From Fusibacter sp. A1 (lineage in GTDB: Bacteria; Bacillota; Clostridia; Peptostreptococcales; Acidaminobacteraceae), in the NCBI RefSeq assembly GCF_004125825.1, contig NZ_QQWI01000001.1:372001-436000 (forward strand): 64,000 bases of DNA. The letters run 5' to 3'. The notes beneath the pieces were generated by a model. The model saw only the letters and a program-made list of their open reading frames with translations. It had not been told where the DNA came from and did not search any database. Shown piece by piece: positions 34,395-43,452 of this stretch; positions within the stretch are counted from its first letter, which is position 1, and the number at the start of each line of letters is the position of its first letter. The translations under genes and the position numbers were made by a program.

Positions 34395-36308
34395 ATGGAA
34401 AACTTACTCTACACCATCTACCCTGCAAAACAAACCAGCGAAGAAATAATCGAACTATTAAATGCAAATAGCAATATAAAGTTCGTGTCTTTAGTCGCTG
34501 TCGATTTAGGTAACAATCACACTGATGAGAAAATCCCTATGGAAATCATGCTCGAAGACTATAGCGCATTCATCGAAAAAGGAATCCAGACCGACGGATC
34601 ATCTGTTTATCTTCCTATCATCGCTGAAATCAACAACGCCAAAGTCGATCTGATACCTGATACAAGCGTTAGATGGATCGTAGATTACAACGGCGCACAC
34701 ATCGACGAGAACACAAATCTTCCTGTAGGCACATTGATCATTCCAGCCTTCTTAAAACACGAGGGAGTATACGTGGATTCACGTTCGGTTTTAAAAGCAG
34801 CAGTTTCACATTTTGAGACTTCAGTAAAAGAACTGCTGATCAAAACCCCTTCAGCCTGCACTCATTTAGGAATCCAATCCGCTGACGAAATCGCCAAGGT
34901 CGTCCTAACAACAGCAACCGAATTGGAGTTTTGGGTGAAGACACCCGACTACACCACAGACATAGAAAAACTTTCGACTTCACAATCGCTTAAGGAACAG
35001 TACTGGAAGCGCACCGTGGGCCCTGTACGTACTGCGATGGAAAAATCGTTATTGGCCCTCAATCACTATGATTACATAGCCGAAATGGGACACAAGGAAG
35101 TAGGCGGCGTACCTGCAAGGTTGAAGCGCGCTAACGACTTCTCACACGTCATGGAACAGCTCGAGATCGACTGGAAGTATGATAGTGCGATGCAAACTGC
35201 AGACAACGAACTGTTCGCAAGAGACATCATCAGCGACATTTTTGTTAAAGAGGGATTAGAAGTCACTTTTAGGGCAAAACCGATTGAAGGCGTCGCAGGC
35301 AGTGGCGAACATCACCATATGGGCGTCGGTGTCATTACAACCTCGGGCAAATTCATCAACCTTTTCGCACCTCAAGATATGAAGAGCGATTATTTGAACC
35401 CCTTCGGTTACGGCGCACTGATGGGCATTTTAAACAACTACGAGGTCATCAATCCTTTTGTCACATCCACCAATGACGCATTCAACCGATTAAAACCTGG
35501 CTTTGAGGCTCCTGTATGTATCGTAGGTTCGCTTGGTCACAGCGTTTCAGAACCCTCTAGAAACCGTACAGTGCTCATAGGACTGGTTAGAGACATCGAA
35601 CAACCTGCAGCCACACGTTTTGAGCTTAGGGCACCTAACCCTACCTCAAACACCTACCTTCTTACAGCCGCCTGTTACCAAGGTATGCTTGACGGTATGA
35701 AATACTCGGTTTCAAGTGAAAAATCTACTTCGGAACTACTTAAGGAACTAAGAAAAGAAGCTGGTCAAGCGGCCGACTATCTTGATCCTTCAAGAATGTA
35801 CCTAAGCGAAGAAGACGTGTTCGAACACTATACTTCCGAAGAAAGAGACGCCTTGTTCTCAAAACCTCCAAGAAACGTATTCGAGAACATTTCAAGCTTC
35901 AAGACATTCGAGAACAAGCTTACCGTGCTAAAAGACGGCAATGTGTTCACCCCAAGCATCATCGCATCCTACGAAGCGACACTTCTCGGCCAGTGGACGA
36001 CAGAGCTTGGAAACAGAATACTTCCTGAAAACGTGGATCTTGTAAGGAGCTGCAATCGCCTTCACAAGCTCGATGACGAAACGATAACGGATGTCGACGT
36101 AGTCAGATGGGAAGCCATTCACGCACTTAGAAAAGAACTGATGAAGGATAGCTTGTCGAACAAGAGCCTATTCACGCAAATCCGCGAGGCTATCGGCACA
36201 CTCAATTACGAAAGAGTCTCTTACCTGCAAGTGAACATGAGCGAAAAGACCACTGAACTGAGAGACCTGTTTATCTCTTACAAGCAGAACCTTTTCATCA
36301 TTGACTGA
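34395..36308 (+). CDS. Glutamine synthetase, long variant with C-terminal extension
   Basis: ATP-dependent ligase making glutamine from glutamate and ammonia, 637 residues, against about 445 for ordinary GlnA and about 700 for type III. Catalytic signatures of the GS fold are present: ELEFW near residue 176 (metal ligands), MGHKEVGG, GEHHHMGVGV near residue 304 (ATP site), NRTVLIGL, and RFELRAPNPTSNTYL near residue 408. About 190 extra residues follow, mostly helical, of unknown use. The start has GGAGG upstream and a strong promoter. No GlnR-like gene is adjacent. The reaction is likely but has not been shown for this subgroup; gamma-glutamyl-amine ligation is an alternative. Confidence 0.85.
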   Translation: MENLLYTIYPAKQTSEEIIELLNANSNIKFVSLVAVDLGNNHTDEKIPMEIMLEDYSAFIEKGIQTDGSSVYLPIIAEINNAKVDLIPDTSVRWIVDYNGAHIDENTNLPVGTLIIPAFLKHEGVYVDSRSVLKAAVSHFETSVKELLIKTPSACTHLGIQSADEIAKVVLTTATELEFWVKTPDYTTDIEKLSTSQSLKEQYWKRTVGPVRTAMEKSLLALNHYDYIAEMGHKEVGGVPARLKRANDFSHVMEQLEIDWKYDSAMQTADNELFARDIISDIFVKEGLEVTFRAKPIEGVAGSGEHHHMGVGVITTSGKFINLFAPQDMKSDYLNPFGYGALMGILNNYEVINPFVTSTNDAFNRLKPGFEAPVCIVGSLGHSVSEPSRNRTVLIGLVRDIEQPAATRFELRAPNPTSNTYLLTAACYQGMLDGMKYSVSSEKSTSELLKELRKEAGQAADYLDPSRMYLSEEDVFEHYTSEERDALFSKPPRNVFENISSFKTFENKLTVLKDGNVFTPSIIASYEATLLGQWTTELGNRILPENVDLVRSCNRLHKLDDETITDVDVVRWEAIHALRKELMKDSLSNKSLFTQIREAIGTLNYERVSYLQVNMSEKTTELRDLFISYKQNLFIID

Positions 36309-36324
36309 ACCATCCCCTGAACAC

Positions 36325-36370
36325 AAAAGAACGAGCCTGAAGATCAATCCTCTTCAGACTCGTTCTTTTT
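36325..36370. terminator. Bidirectional terminator overlapping a coding end
   Basis: Stem aaaagaacgag-ctgaaga / tcttcag-ctcgttctttt. The right arm encodes the last codons of the minus-strand AlbA_2 gene (stop at 36344-36346); it serves both convergent genes. Confidence 0.85.
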
Positions 36371-37531
36371 ACTTGTAAACCTGGCGATACCGGGCAGTAT
36401 CACTTTAAACAGGTTGTTTTTTCGCAAATTGGCAAACTTGACCCCGCCAAACTCAGCGACCGTCCTTTTGATTTTCACAAGGCCTAATCCATATTTTGTA
36501 AACCGATTCCCCTCATCTAGCAGCAACAACTGATGGTACAACCACGTATTCCTTCGTTTGGGTGTCGCTGAGCGTATGATGTTGTTCAGAGGCTCCCTGT
36601 CGAAGATCGCTCCAGGATTGCTGATCTCGAGGTTTTTAAGTCCCAAATACACGACAATGCCTCTTGACCAGTCAAAATAATCCCTGTGCACAAGCGCGTT
36701 CGTAAGCGCCTCTTCTATGCCGTCATAGGGGTAATCCAAATCCCCCATCAACCGTTTGACCTCATGGAGCGTCCGATCAAGCAGTTCAATGATCGTTCCG
36801 GTGATGATCATTTGCTTTCTATCCCTATCGCCCTCATGATAGATGATCTTCACGCTCGTATGGGGCAGAAACTGCTGAGGATTTTTTCCAAAGAGCAGCA
36901 TCCCTCCAATGGTAGGATAAAACCGGTTGTCCTCCTGCTCATAAACAAGAATTCCAACATCCGACAGCAGGATCTCCTGTCCCGGTTCATATCTGCTGTT
37001 CGCAACCTGTTCAAGGTAAGCGTTCACTTTATCAAGGTCCAGATGTTCGATTCGGGCATTGAGGACTGGGATGAGTTCATTGTAAAAGAGTCCCGCATGT
37101 TGCATCATCGAAGCAATCTCATCGCGCCTTGCAAAGTCCGTAGTCGATCCGCGCCTGATATAGAACGCGCCGGTCTGCCTCATCTGGTGTGGCTTGTTAT
37201 GGCTTTTAAAGACCGTAATGGCAATCACATACACCTTGTCGATAGGAACCGTCTCCACCCTGATGGTAATTGGCGGGTCGCATCGGTTGAGTACGATCTG
37301 CTGGATTTTTTCTTCAGGATAATCTGCAGGGTCCACGCCGATGATGCGCTTTGTCTTATCCTCTATGCCGATAATCAGATGCCCTCTGCCGCCTGGCGAG
37401 TTGGCTATGGCTATCACGTCTTTTGTAAGTTCTTTCTTATGACCTTCTGTGGTCAGCGATAAACACATTTTAAAATCCAGTTTCGGCCCCTCATGGGCAG
37501 ACAACAACTTGACCAGTTTACCGTTATCCAT
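36344..37531 (-). CDS. AlbA_2/Schlafen-type putative regulator with ATPase-like C-terminus
   Basis: Protein of 395 residues of the family annotated as ATP-binding transcriptional regulators. An N-terminal AlbA_2 domain spans about residues 10-130 (KLDFKMCLSLTTEGHKKELTKDVIAIANS and GGRGHLIIGIEDKTKRIIGV). A middle linker follows, then a histidine-kinase-ATPase-like region with EALTNALVHRDYFDW and YGLGLVKIKRTV. AlbA_2 modules bind nucleic acids. The target is unknown. The ATG at 37531 follows GGGAGGGGAG; the upstream extension in the open frame is unlikely. The gene is convergent with the glutamine synthetase gene and monocistronic. Some relatives occur near defence genes; nothing here supports that. 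Confidence 0.8.
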   Translation of the reverse strand: MDNGKLVKLLSAHEGPKLDFKMCLSLTTEGHKKELTKDVIAIANSPGGRGHLIIGIEDKTKRIIGVDPADYPEEKIQQIVLNRCDPPITIRVETVPIDKVYVIAITVFKSHNKPHQMRQTGAFYIRRGSTTDFARRDEIASMMQHAGLFYNELIPVLNARIEHLDLDKVNAYLEQVANSRYEPGQEILLSDVGILVYEQEDNRFYPTIGGMLLFGKNPQQFLPHTSVKIIYHEGDRDRKQMIITGTIIELLDRTLHEVKRLMGDLDYPYDGIEEALTNALVHRDYFDWSRGIVVYLGLKNLEISNPGAIFDREPLNNIIRSATPKRRNTWLYHQLLLLDEGNRFTKYGLGLVKIKRTVAEFGGVKFANLRKNNLFKVILPGIARFTSKKNESEED

Positions 37532-37616
37532 AGGCTCCCCTCCCTTCGACCGCATACTTCCTATAGCTTTATTATACCCTTTCAAAACTCTTGCCACCAC
37601 GACTTTTGAACAAAGA

Positions 37617-37645
37617 AAAAACCACTCCGACTGTGGAGTGGTTTT
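37617..37645 (-). terminator. Terminator of the M18 aminopeptidase gene
   Basis: An 11-bp stem aaaaccactcc / ggagtggtttt with a 6-base loop and TTTTTC on the minus strand. Confidence 0.85.
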
Positions 37646-37654
37646 ATAAGCTTC

Positions 37655-39061
37655 TTAAGAGTTGAAGAAAGCCCTATAGCCTTTAAAGGTCATATAGAGG
37701 TCGGCTTTTGAAATGACTTCGTAAGGACCGTGCATGCTTAATACAGGAACTCCGCAGTCGATGACATCAGCACCGCGATTTGCAAGGATGTAAGCGATAG
37801 TACCGCCGCCGCCTTGATCCACTTTACCTAGTTCACCTGATTGCCAGATGACTCCGTTGTCTTCAAACACGTCTTTTACAAATCCTACGAATTCCGCATT
37901 CGCATCAGAGCAGCCGCCTTTACCGCGTACACCCGTATATTTTGAAATGCATATTCCATAATTTATTTTTGAAGCGTTGCGCTTATCAAGCACATCAGGG
38001 AAGTTGGGATCGAATGCCGCAGTCACATCTGCAGAAAGCACTTTTGTATGGTGGAATGAGCGTCTTAACTTAAGCTCAAGTTGAGTATCCGCCTGTAAGG
38101 CGATCAGTTCCGCCACGCAGTTTTCAAAGTATAGGGATTCAGATCCTGTGTTACCCTGAGATCCTACCTCCTCTTTATCCATAAACATGCCCACTGAAGT
38201 GAATTCAGGCATGTCGACATCAAAGATCGCTTCGATTCCCGCATAAGAGCAGACCCTGTCATCATGACCGTAACCGGAGATAAGCGATCTGTCAAAACCT
38301 ACGTCACGAGCATTGCCCGCCGGTACTATTTCGATTTCCGATGAGATGAAATCCGATTCGGAAATATTGTATTCCTTCTCCAAGTGAATCAGCATCGCTT
38401 CTTTCACTTTTTCCTTAGCGTCTTTGTCTTTTACAGGGATAGAACCGATCAACAGGTTTAAGCCTTCACCGTTTATGCCCTCCGCAAGCGTTTTCGCCAT
38501 TTGATCTTTTGCCAAGTGCGGTAGTAAGTCTGTGATATAGAAGACAGGATCTGTTTCTTTGCTTCCAATTGCAAAGTCAACTGTTTCTCCACCCTTTTTC
38601 ACAACTCTGCCGTGTAGTGCAAGTGGCATCGATGTCCACTGATACTTTTTGATTCCACCGTAATAATGCGTCTTGAAAAGCGCAAGTTCAGCGTCTTCAT
38701 ATAATGGGAAAGGTTTTAAATCGATACGCGGCGCATCGATATGTCCGCCGACGATTCTCATTCCCTTTTCGATATCTTGCTTTCCGATGACAAAAAGAAT
38801 TACTGATTTGTCTCTGTTGATCGCATAGATTTTTTGACCGGCTACTAATTTTTCACCTTTTTCAACAATCGAATCCAAAGAAACATAGCCTTGTTCTTTT
38901 GCAAGTCTTACGATTTCTCTTGCAGACTCACGCTCCGTTTTTCCAGCGTCTAAAAACGACTTATAACGCTCGCCTAGCGCGAATGTCTTTTCACTTTCCT
39001 GTTCGTCGATCACCGACCAGACATTTTTAAATGTGTATCCCTTACTTTTAAAATCCGCCAT
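37655..39061 (-). CDS. M18-family aminopeptidase
   Basis: Zinc aminopeptidase of 468 residues removing N-terminal residues, often acidic ones, in the cytosol. Ligand regions seen: GGHIDAPRID (first zinc histidine), GYGHDDRVCSYAGIEA, FMDKEEVGSQGNTGS (catalytic glutamates) and a C-terminal PVLSMHGPYEVISKADL histidine. The length equals that of family members in Clostridia. It is monocistronic with AGGAGG before the ATG. The assignment is strong at family level; substrate preference is not predicted. Confidence 0.93.
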   Translation of the reverse strand: MADFKSKGYTFKNVWSVIDEQESEKTFALGERYKSFLDAGKTERESAREIVRLAKEQGYVSLDSIVEKGEKLVAGQKIYAINRDKSVILFVIGKQDIEKGMRIVGGHIDAPRIDLKPFPLYEDAELALFKTHYYGGIKKYQWTSMPLALHGRVVKKGGETVDFAIGSKETDPVFYITDLLPHLAKDQMAKTLAEGINGEGLNLLIGSIPVKDKDAKEKVKEAMLIHLEKEYNISESDFISSEIEIVPAGNARDVGFDRSLISGYGHDDRVCSYAGIEAIFDVDMPEFTSVGMFMDKEEVGSQGNTGSESLYFENCVAELIALQADTQLELKLRRSFHHTKVLSADVTAAFDPNFPDVLDKRNASKINYGICISKYTGVRGKGGCSDANAEFVGFVKDVFEDNGVIWQSGELGKVDQGGGGTIAYILANRGADVIDCGVPVLSMHGPYEVISKADLYMTFKGYRAFFNS

Positions 39062-39149
39062 TTGGTAAAATCCTCCTTAGTATGTCTACTCCATAGAGTC
39101 AATACCCTATTAGTTTAACATATTTCGGGTCTGAAAGTAATTTAGTATA

Positions 39150-39785
39150 TCAAATTTTTTTTATGTTATGTTTAAAAGCGTAGATAGCGGCTTGTGTGCG
39201 ATCGGTGACGTTGATCTTCTTAAAGATGTTCGACACATGGTTCTTGACCGTCTTTTCACTGATAAACAGGGTTTCAGCGATATCCTTGTTATTGAGCCCC
39301 TCAGCGATAAGTGTGATCACTTCATATTCACGGTTGGTGAGTATCTGCTTCTCATCCTTCATCGCTCCGTATCCCTTGACTAGATGATTGGCAAGAACGG
39401 GTTGTATGTAAGTTCCACCTTCATAAACTTTCTTTATCGCCATCATCAGGCTGTCGGCGTCGACATCTTTGAGCAAGTAACCGGACGCTCCAAGAGACAT
39501 TGTTTCCAGCAAGTACTGGGCATCGTCATGAATTGTGAGCATGATCACTTTGACATCAAGTCCCATTTCCTTGATTCTTTTCAAGGCTTGTATACCGTTG
39601 ACGACGGGCATATTGATATCAAGAAGCAGCACATCGGGTTCTAGCTTCTTGCATAACTCAATGGTTTCTTCCCCGCCAGCGGCAAGTCCTGTTATCACAA
39701 GATTTTCGTCCAGACCCAGCAGTTGTTTCAATCCCTCTCGCATCAGCGCATGGTCATCCGCGATCATTACCTCAATCTTCTTCAT
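39150..39785 (-). CDS. NarL/LuxR-type response regulator (DegU-like)
   Basis: Response regulator of 211 residues. The receiver domain has ADD near the N-terminus, the phospho-acceptor in LLLDINMP and the conserved lysine in GYLLKDVD. The C-terminal LuxR helix-turn-helix reads LTNREYEVITLIAEGLNNKDIAETLFISEKTVKNHVSNIFKKI. The ATG at 39785 lies 6 bases after GAGG and overlaps the sensor kinase gene by 14 bases, so the pair is translationally coupled. DegU-like regulators govern exoenzymes, motility or stress; which applies here is unknown. Confidence 0.94.
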   Translation of the reverse strand: MKKIEVMIADDHALMREGLKQLLGLDENLVITGLAAGGEETIELCKKLEPDVLLLDINMPVVNGIQALKRIKEMGLDVKVIMLTIHDDAQYLLETMSLGASGYLLKDVDADSLMMAIKKVYEGGTYIQPVLANHLVKGYGAMKDEKQILTNREYEVITLIAEGLNNKDIAETLFISEKTVKNHVSNIFKKINVTDRTQAAIYAFKHNIKKI

Positions 39786-40929
39786 AATAGCCCTCATCCC
39801 TAATCGGTATCACAATTCTCATTCTAGTACCTTTGTCAGGAACAGAATAGATTTCCAGATCACCTTTGAGTAGTTTGACACGCTCTTTCACTCCATATAA
39901 ACCAAATCCCGAGCTTTCATCTATCGAATCCAGCCGTTTGGTCTCATCTATTCCTTTTCCATTATCATGGATACCGATCTCCAACCGATCATGCAGTATG
40001 TTGAGTTCCACAACAGCCTTTGTGGCTTGGGCGTGCTTGACTATGTTGTTCACGCCTTCCTGTATGATCCTGAAGGCCGCAAGTCGAACTAGCCTGCTTA
40101 ACTTGTCTTGTTCCTGCGACTTGACCACCAGTTGTATCGGAAGGTCATGGTACTCAAAAACGTCGTTGATGAACTTTTGAACCGTAGGTACCAGCCCTAG
40201 GTCTTCAAGTGACATCGGCATCAGGTCATAGATGATCCTTCTGATATTCTTCAAGGAATCCCTGACGACCTCTCTGAGCAGTTTCAGCTCAACTTTGGCT
40301 TTAACAGGATCGATATCGAGCAACTTTTCAAAATACTCGGTTCTAATCACCACATTCGAAAGAATCTGGGCCGGTCCGTCGTGTATTTCCCGACTCACCC
40401 TTCGTCGTTCTTCTTCCTGCGCCTTGATGATTCTGATACCTAGATTATCTCTTAACTTCATATCTTCGACACGTTCAGAAAACGCACCTGTCAGGTAATC
40501 GAGCGCCACCCCTACCTTGGATGTCAGCTTTTCAGAGCGTTTCATCACCTCTCTCGAGTCCCTGATGCGCATCTCAAGCTTGGTTCTTTCCTTGATGAGT
40601 TCGCCTTCGCTATGTCTTTTTATCGAAAGCTTGACTTGCAAATCCCTAGCGGTGTCGTAGGCTTTTTTGATTTCGGGTTCGGTAAATTTCTTAAAATCCT
40701 TTGAAACCTGCAATAGTCGTTGACGGCTTGCCTTTTCCTGTATTTCCAATTTATCTACTTCATCGATGACCATGGCGATTTTATGCTGGACATCGACCAA
40801 TTCTTCTTCTAGGGTCTTTACATCATTTCGCGCTTTTTCGGCAATTTCAAAAATTTCTTGCTTGCCTTCTTCAATCGCTTCTACTGTCTTATTTAAAATT
40901 TCATCCATTTGCTTAACGTCAGAATGCAT
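39772..40929 (-). CDS. Cytosolic DegS-like sensor histidine kinase
   Basis: Sensor kinase of 385 residues without membrane segments. The first 180 residues form a DegS-type sensor coiled coil. The HisKA_3 phosphorylation site is in RRVSREIHDGPAQILSN, and the ATPase domain has NNIVKHAQATKA (N-box) and DNGKGID with GFGLYGVKERV (G-boxes). The full set of kinase motifs is intact, so it should phosphorylate the overlapping response regulator. As in Bacillus DegS it must sense an intracellular cue or partner. The signal is unknown. Confidence 0.94.
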   Translation of the reverse strand: MHSDVKQMDEILNKTVEAIEEGKQEIFEIAEKARNDVKTLEEELVDVQHKIAMVIDEVDKLEIQEKASRQRLLQVSKDFKKFTEPEIKKAYDTARDLQVKLSIKRHSEGELIKERTKLEMRIRDSREVMKRSEKLTSKVGVALDYLTGAFSERVEDMKLRDNLGIRIIKAQEEERRRVSREIHDGPAQILSNVVIRTEYFEKLLDIDPVKAKVELKLLREVVRDSLKNIRRIIYDLMPMSLEDLGLVPTVQKFINDVFEYHDLPIQLVVKSQEQDKLSRLVRLAAFRIIQEGVNNIVKHAQATKAVVELNILHDRLEIGIHDNGKGIDETKRLDSIDESSGFGLYGVKERVKLLKGDLEIYSVPDKGTRMRIVIPIRDEGYYEED

Positions 40930-41030
40930 AAGAAACCCCCATCATCGTCTTATCTTCTTACTTTAATGCATCTTAAGGCCCATTAGAAGTGACTATAGTC
41001 CCATTATAGCAGATTCCATACCAATAACAA

Positions 41031-41058
41031 AAAAAACACTGGCGGGAGTATCCGCCAG
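41031..41058 (-). terminator. Terminator of cheW
   Basis: A 7-bp stem ctggcgg/ccgccag with a short loop, followed on the minus strand by a long T run. Confidence 0.85.
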
Positions 41059-41068
41059 CATTTCAACT

Positions 41069-41527
41069 CTATTCCTCTTTCATGCCCATTACAAGCGCTC
41101 TTTCCTCTTCATCGAAGATATTCTCAAGGTCAAGGACAATGGCGATCTGATCGTCGATCTTCGCGATACCTGAGATGTACTTGCCACCCTTGCCTTTTAT
41201 GATTTCAGGAGCAGGCTCGATATTGTCATCCGTGATCCTAAGCACCTGCGAAGCTTCGTCTACCAAAAATCCGATATCCTTGCCGTTAAAGTTGATGTTG
41301 ATGATACGGGTCTCTTCAGACAATTTTGTTTCTTCAATGACAAAGCGTTTTTTCAAGTTGACCACCGGAATGATGTCACCCCTTAAGTTGACCACACCTT
41401 CGATATAGGAAGGCGAATTAGGCACACCTGTGATTTCTTTGTATTCCGTGATTCCGCTGACATTGGATATTTCCACACAGAATCTCTCTTCACCTAGTTT
41501 GAATACTACATATTGCATTTCAGCCAT
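41069..41527 (-). CDS. cheW: CheW-like chemotaxis coupling protein
   Basis: Coupling protein of 152 residues linking chemoreceptors to the CheA kinase. It has the two SH3-like beta barrels, with YVVFKLGEERFCVEISNVSGI at the start and the conserved VNLRGDIIPVVNLKKRF and GFLVDEASQVLRI. The GGAGG box is 7 bases before the ATG. No other che gene is near, so it is probably a dispersed copy. It lies 14 bases after the DUF896 gene and shares its terminator. Its presence implies chemotaxis, hence probably a motile cell. Confidence 0.93.
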   Translation of the reverse strand: MAEMQYVVFKLGEERFCVEISNVSGITEYKEITGVPNSPSYIEGVVNLRGDIIPVVNLKKRFVIEETKLSEETRIININFNGKDIGFLVDEASQVLRITDDNIEPAPEIIKGKGGKYISGIAKIDDQIAIVLDLENIFDEEERALVMGMKEE

Positions 41528-41541
41528 GTTTACACCTCCGA

Positions 41542-41715
41542 CTATCTCTTTTCGTACTTCACATTGGCAAGGTTTCCCCTAACATATGTTCTTAAGTTAC
41601 CCAAATATTCATCCCTCAACTCTTTTTGTTCCTTTAATTCTTCTTCGCTCAAAGGTTCTACCTTCTTTTTTCTTGCGATTTCATTCAATCTGTCCAGTTT
41701 CGTTTTTTCTAGCAT
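41542..41715 (-). CDS. DUF896 (YnzC-like) small protein
   Basis: 57-residue protein of the DUF896 family: MLEKTKLDRLNEIARKK, then EPLSEEELKEQKELRDEYL and a C-terminal YVRGNLANV. The family forms a short helical hairpin; the cellular role is not established, though relatives are linked to SOS-type responses in Bacillus. The ATG at 41715 is fixed by GGAGAG 6 bases upstream; the longer open frame reading MIVVWVFLL begins inside the hutH terminator and is rejected. Confidence 0.88.
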   Translation of the reverse strand: MLEKTKLDRLNEIARKKKVEPLSEEELKEQKELRDEYLGNLRTYVRGNLANVKYEKR

Positions 41716-41739
41716 CGTATTCTCTCCAAATAATAAGAA

Positions 41740-41768
41740 AACCCAAACAACAATCACTGTTTGGGTTA
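41740..41768 (-). terminator. Terminator of hutH
   Basis: A 10-bp stem aacccaaaca / tgtttgggtt with a 9-base loop and TTTTC following on the minus strand. Confidence 0.85.
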
Positions 41769-41774
41769 ATGTTG

Positions 41775-43301
41775 TTATTTCAATTGTCCTATAGTCGACT
41801 CTACTTTGTCAACTAAAACATGAGATTTTACAAGTTCGAACACTTTGTTGATATCGTGATACATCACTCTATCCTCTTCAAGCTTAGGTACGACACTTCT
41901 TACGATGTCGTATGCAGCTCTTGTGGCTGGTGCCATTTTTGAAGTATCGCCGAACTCAAGCGCTTGACAAGCCGCAAGCAGCTCAATAGCGATCACATTC
42001 ATCACGTTGAAGTTGATGTCTCTAGCTTTTCTTGCTGCGATCGTTCCCATGCTGACGTGGTCTTCCTGATTGGCAGATGAAGGAATCGAGTCCACACTTG
42101 CAGGATGGGCAAGTACCTTGTTCTCTGATACAAGCGCTGCAGCAGCGTATTGCATGATCATAAAGCCTGAATTCAAGCCGCCTTTTTCAGTAAGGAAGGC
42201 GTGAAGTCCTGAAAGTTGAGGATTGACTAGACGCTCAATCCTTCTTTCAGACACGTTGGCAAGCTCCGCAAGAGCGATCGCCAAGAAGTCGAAAGGTAGC
42301 GCCATCGGTTGTCCATGGAAGTTACCTCCAGAGATCGCATCACCTTGTTCAGGGAACAGTACCGGATTATCAGTAACCGCGTTCATTTCAATCGCGACTT
42401 TATTTTCGATGAAGTTAAGCGCGTCCTTGCTCGCTCCGTGTATCTGAGGGATGCAGCGCAGTGTATAGGCATCCTGAACTCTGATCTCACCTTGACGGGT
42501 AGTCAGTCCGCTGCCTTCTAGAATCTGAAGCATGTTGGAAGCCGTATCTATCTGACCCTGATGCGGTCTTACCGCCTGAAGTCTAGGATCATAGGCATCA
42601 GTGATGCCGTTTAAAGCCTCTACTGTTAGGGCAGCTGTGATATCTGCCAGTTTTGCAAGCTTTAATCCGTCATAAAGCACATGTGCGCCAGTCGATGTCA
42701 TGACTTGCGTACCGTTTATAAGGGCAAGACCTTCTTTTGAAGTCAGCTCGATTGTAGGAATTCCCGCCTTATCCATCGCTTCCTTACCTGTCATCGCAAC
42801 GCCTTCATACCAGGCTTCGCCTTCTCCAAGCATCACAAGCACCATGTGTGAGAGCGGTGCCAAATCGCCACTTGCACCCAAAGAGCCCTTTTCTGGAATC
42901 ATTGGAACCACATTTTTATTAAGCATGTCAAGCAGGGTCTGAATCGTAGAAAGACGAGCTCCTGAATGGCCTTTTGCAAGCGCGTTGGCACGTAAAAGAA
43001 CAATACCGCGGGCGATATCTTCAGCAAATGGTTCGCCGACACCGCAGGCATGTGAAATGATCAGATTACGCTGCAGGTCCTTCGTCTCATCCTTTGAGAT
43101 CGAAACATCGCTAAACTTACCAAAACCTGTTGTAATGCCGTATACTACTTTTTTATTGTCAACAAAATAATCTACAAGTTCACGCGCTTTGTTGATCGCA
43201 CCAACCGATTCCTCTGTCAATGAAACCATCGCCTTACCGCGAGTGACAGCGATGAAATCTTCAAGTGTCAACGAACAGCCATCAATCTTAATAAATGACA
43301 T
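41775..43301 (-). CDS. hutH: Histidine ammonia-lyase
   Basis: Deaminates histidine to urocanate (508 residues). The MIO cofactor tripeptide is Ala143-Ser144-Gly145 in GSLGASGDLAPLSH, and the active-site tyrosine lies in YGITTGFGKF. FHGQPMALPFDF and the C-terminal YDIVRSVVPKLEEDR are family features. The ATG at 43301 has AGGAGG 7 bases upstream; the longer frame has no such box. No hutU, hutI or ftcD is in view, so the pathway continues elsewhere, or the enzyme acts alone. It has an extended -10 promoter and its own terminator. Tyrosine or phenylalanine as substrate is less likely given these motifs. Confidence 0.93.
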   Translation of the reverse strand: MSFIKIDGCSLTLEDFIAVTRGKAMVSLTEESVGAINKARELVDYFVDNKKVVYGITTGFGKFSDVSISKDETKDLQRNLIISHACGVGEPFAEDIARGIVLLRANALAKGHSGARLSTIQTLLDMLNKNVVPMIPEKGSLGASGDLAPLSHMVLVMLGEGEAWYEGVAMTGKEAMDKAGIPTIELTSKEGLALINGTQVMTSTGAHVLYDGLKLAKLADITAALTVEALNGITDAYDPRLQAVRPHQGQIDTASNMLQILEGSGLTTRQGEIRVQDAYTLRCIPQIHGASKDALNFIENKVAIEMNAVTDNPVLFPEQGDAISGGNFHGQPMALPFDFLAIALAELANVSERRIERLVNPQLSGLHAFLTEKGGLNSGFMIMQYAAAALVSENKVLAHPASVDSIPSSANQEDHVSMGTIAARKARDINFNVMNVIAIELLAACQALEFGDTSKMAPATRAAYDIVRSVVPKLEEDRVMYHDINKVFELVKSHVLVDKVESTIGQLK

Positions 43302-43349
43302 AATAAATCCTCCTGAAAAGTTTAAGAAAACGATATCCCTAGTGATTAA

Positions 43350-43355
43350 ATTATA
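43350..43355 (-). promoter_or_regulatory. Extended -10 promoter of hutH
   Basis: The minus strand reads TGC-TATAAT about 50 bases before the hutH start, with no good -35. Confidence 0.5.
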
Positions 43356-43422
43356 GCACAGCAAGTCAAGCACAGGGCTTTAGATAGATAAAGTAGATTC
43401 ATCTATCCCCGCAAAATAAAAA

Positions 43423-43447
43423 GACACCAGGAAAATCGCCTGGTGTC
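43423..43447 (-). terminator. Terminator of the YgiQ gene
   Basis: A 9-bp stem gacaccagg/cctggtgtc with a 7-base loop and TTTTT on the minus strand, just after the stop. Confidence 0.85.
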
Positions 43448-43452
43448 CACCA

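Noticed and set aside
36686..37462. 258-codon plus-strand frame
   Set aside because: Antisense to the AlbA_2 gene, with no ribosome binding site or family resemblance.
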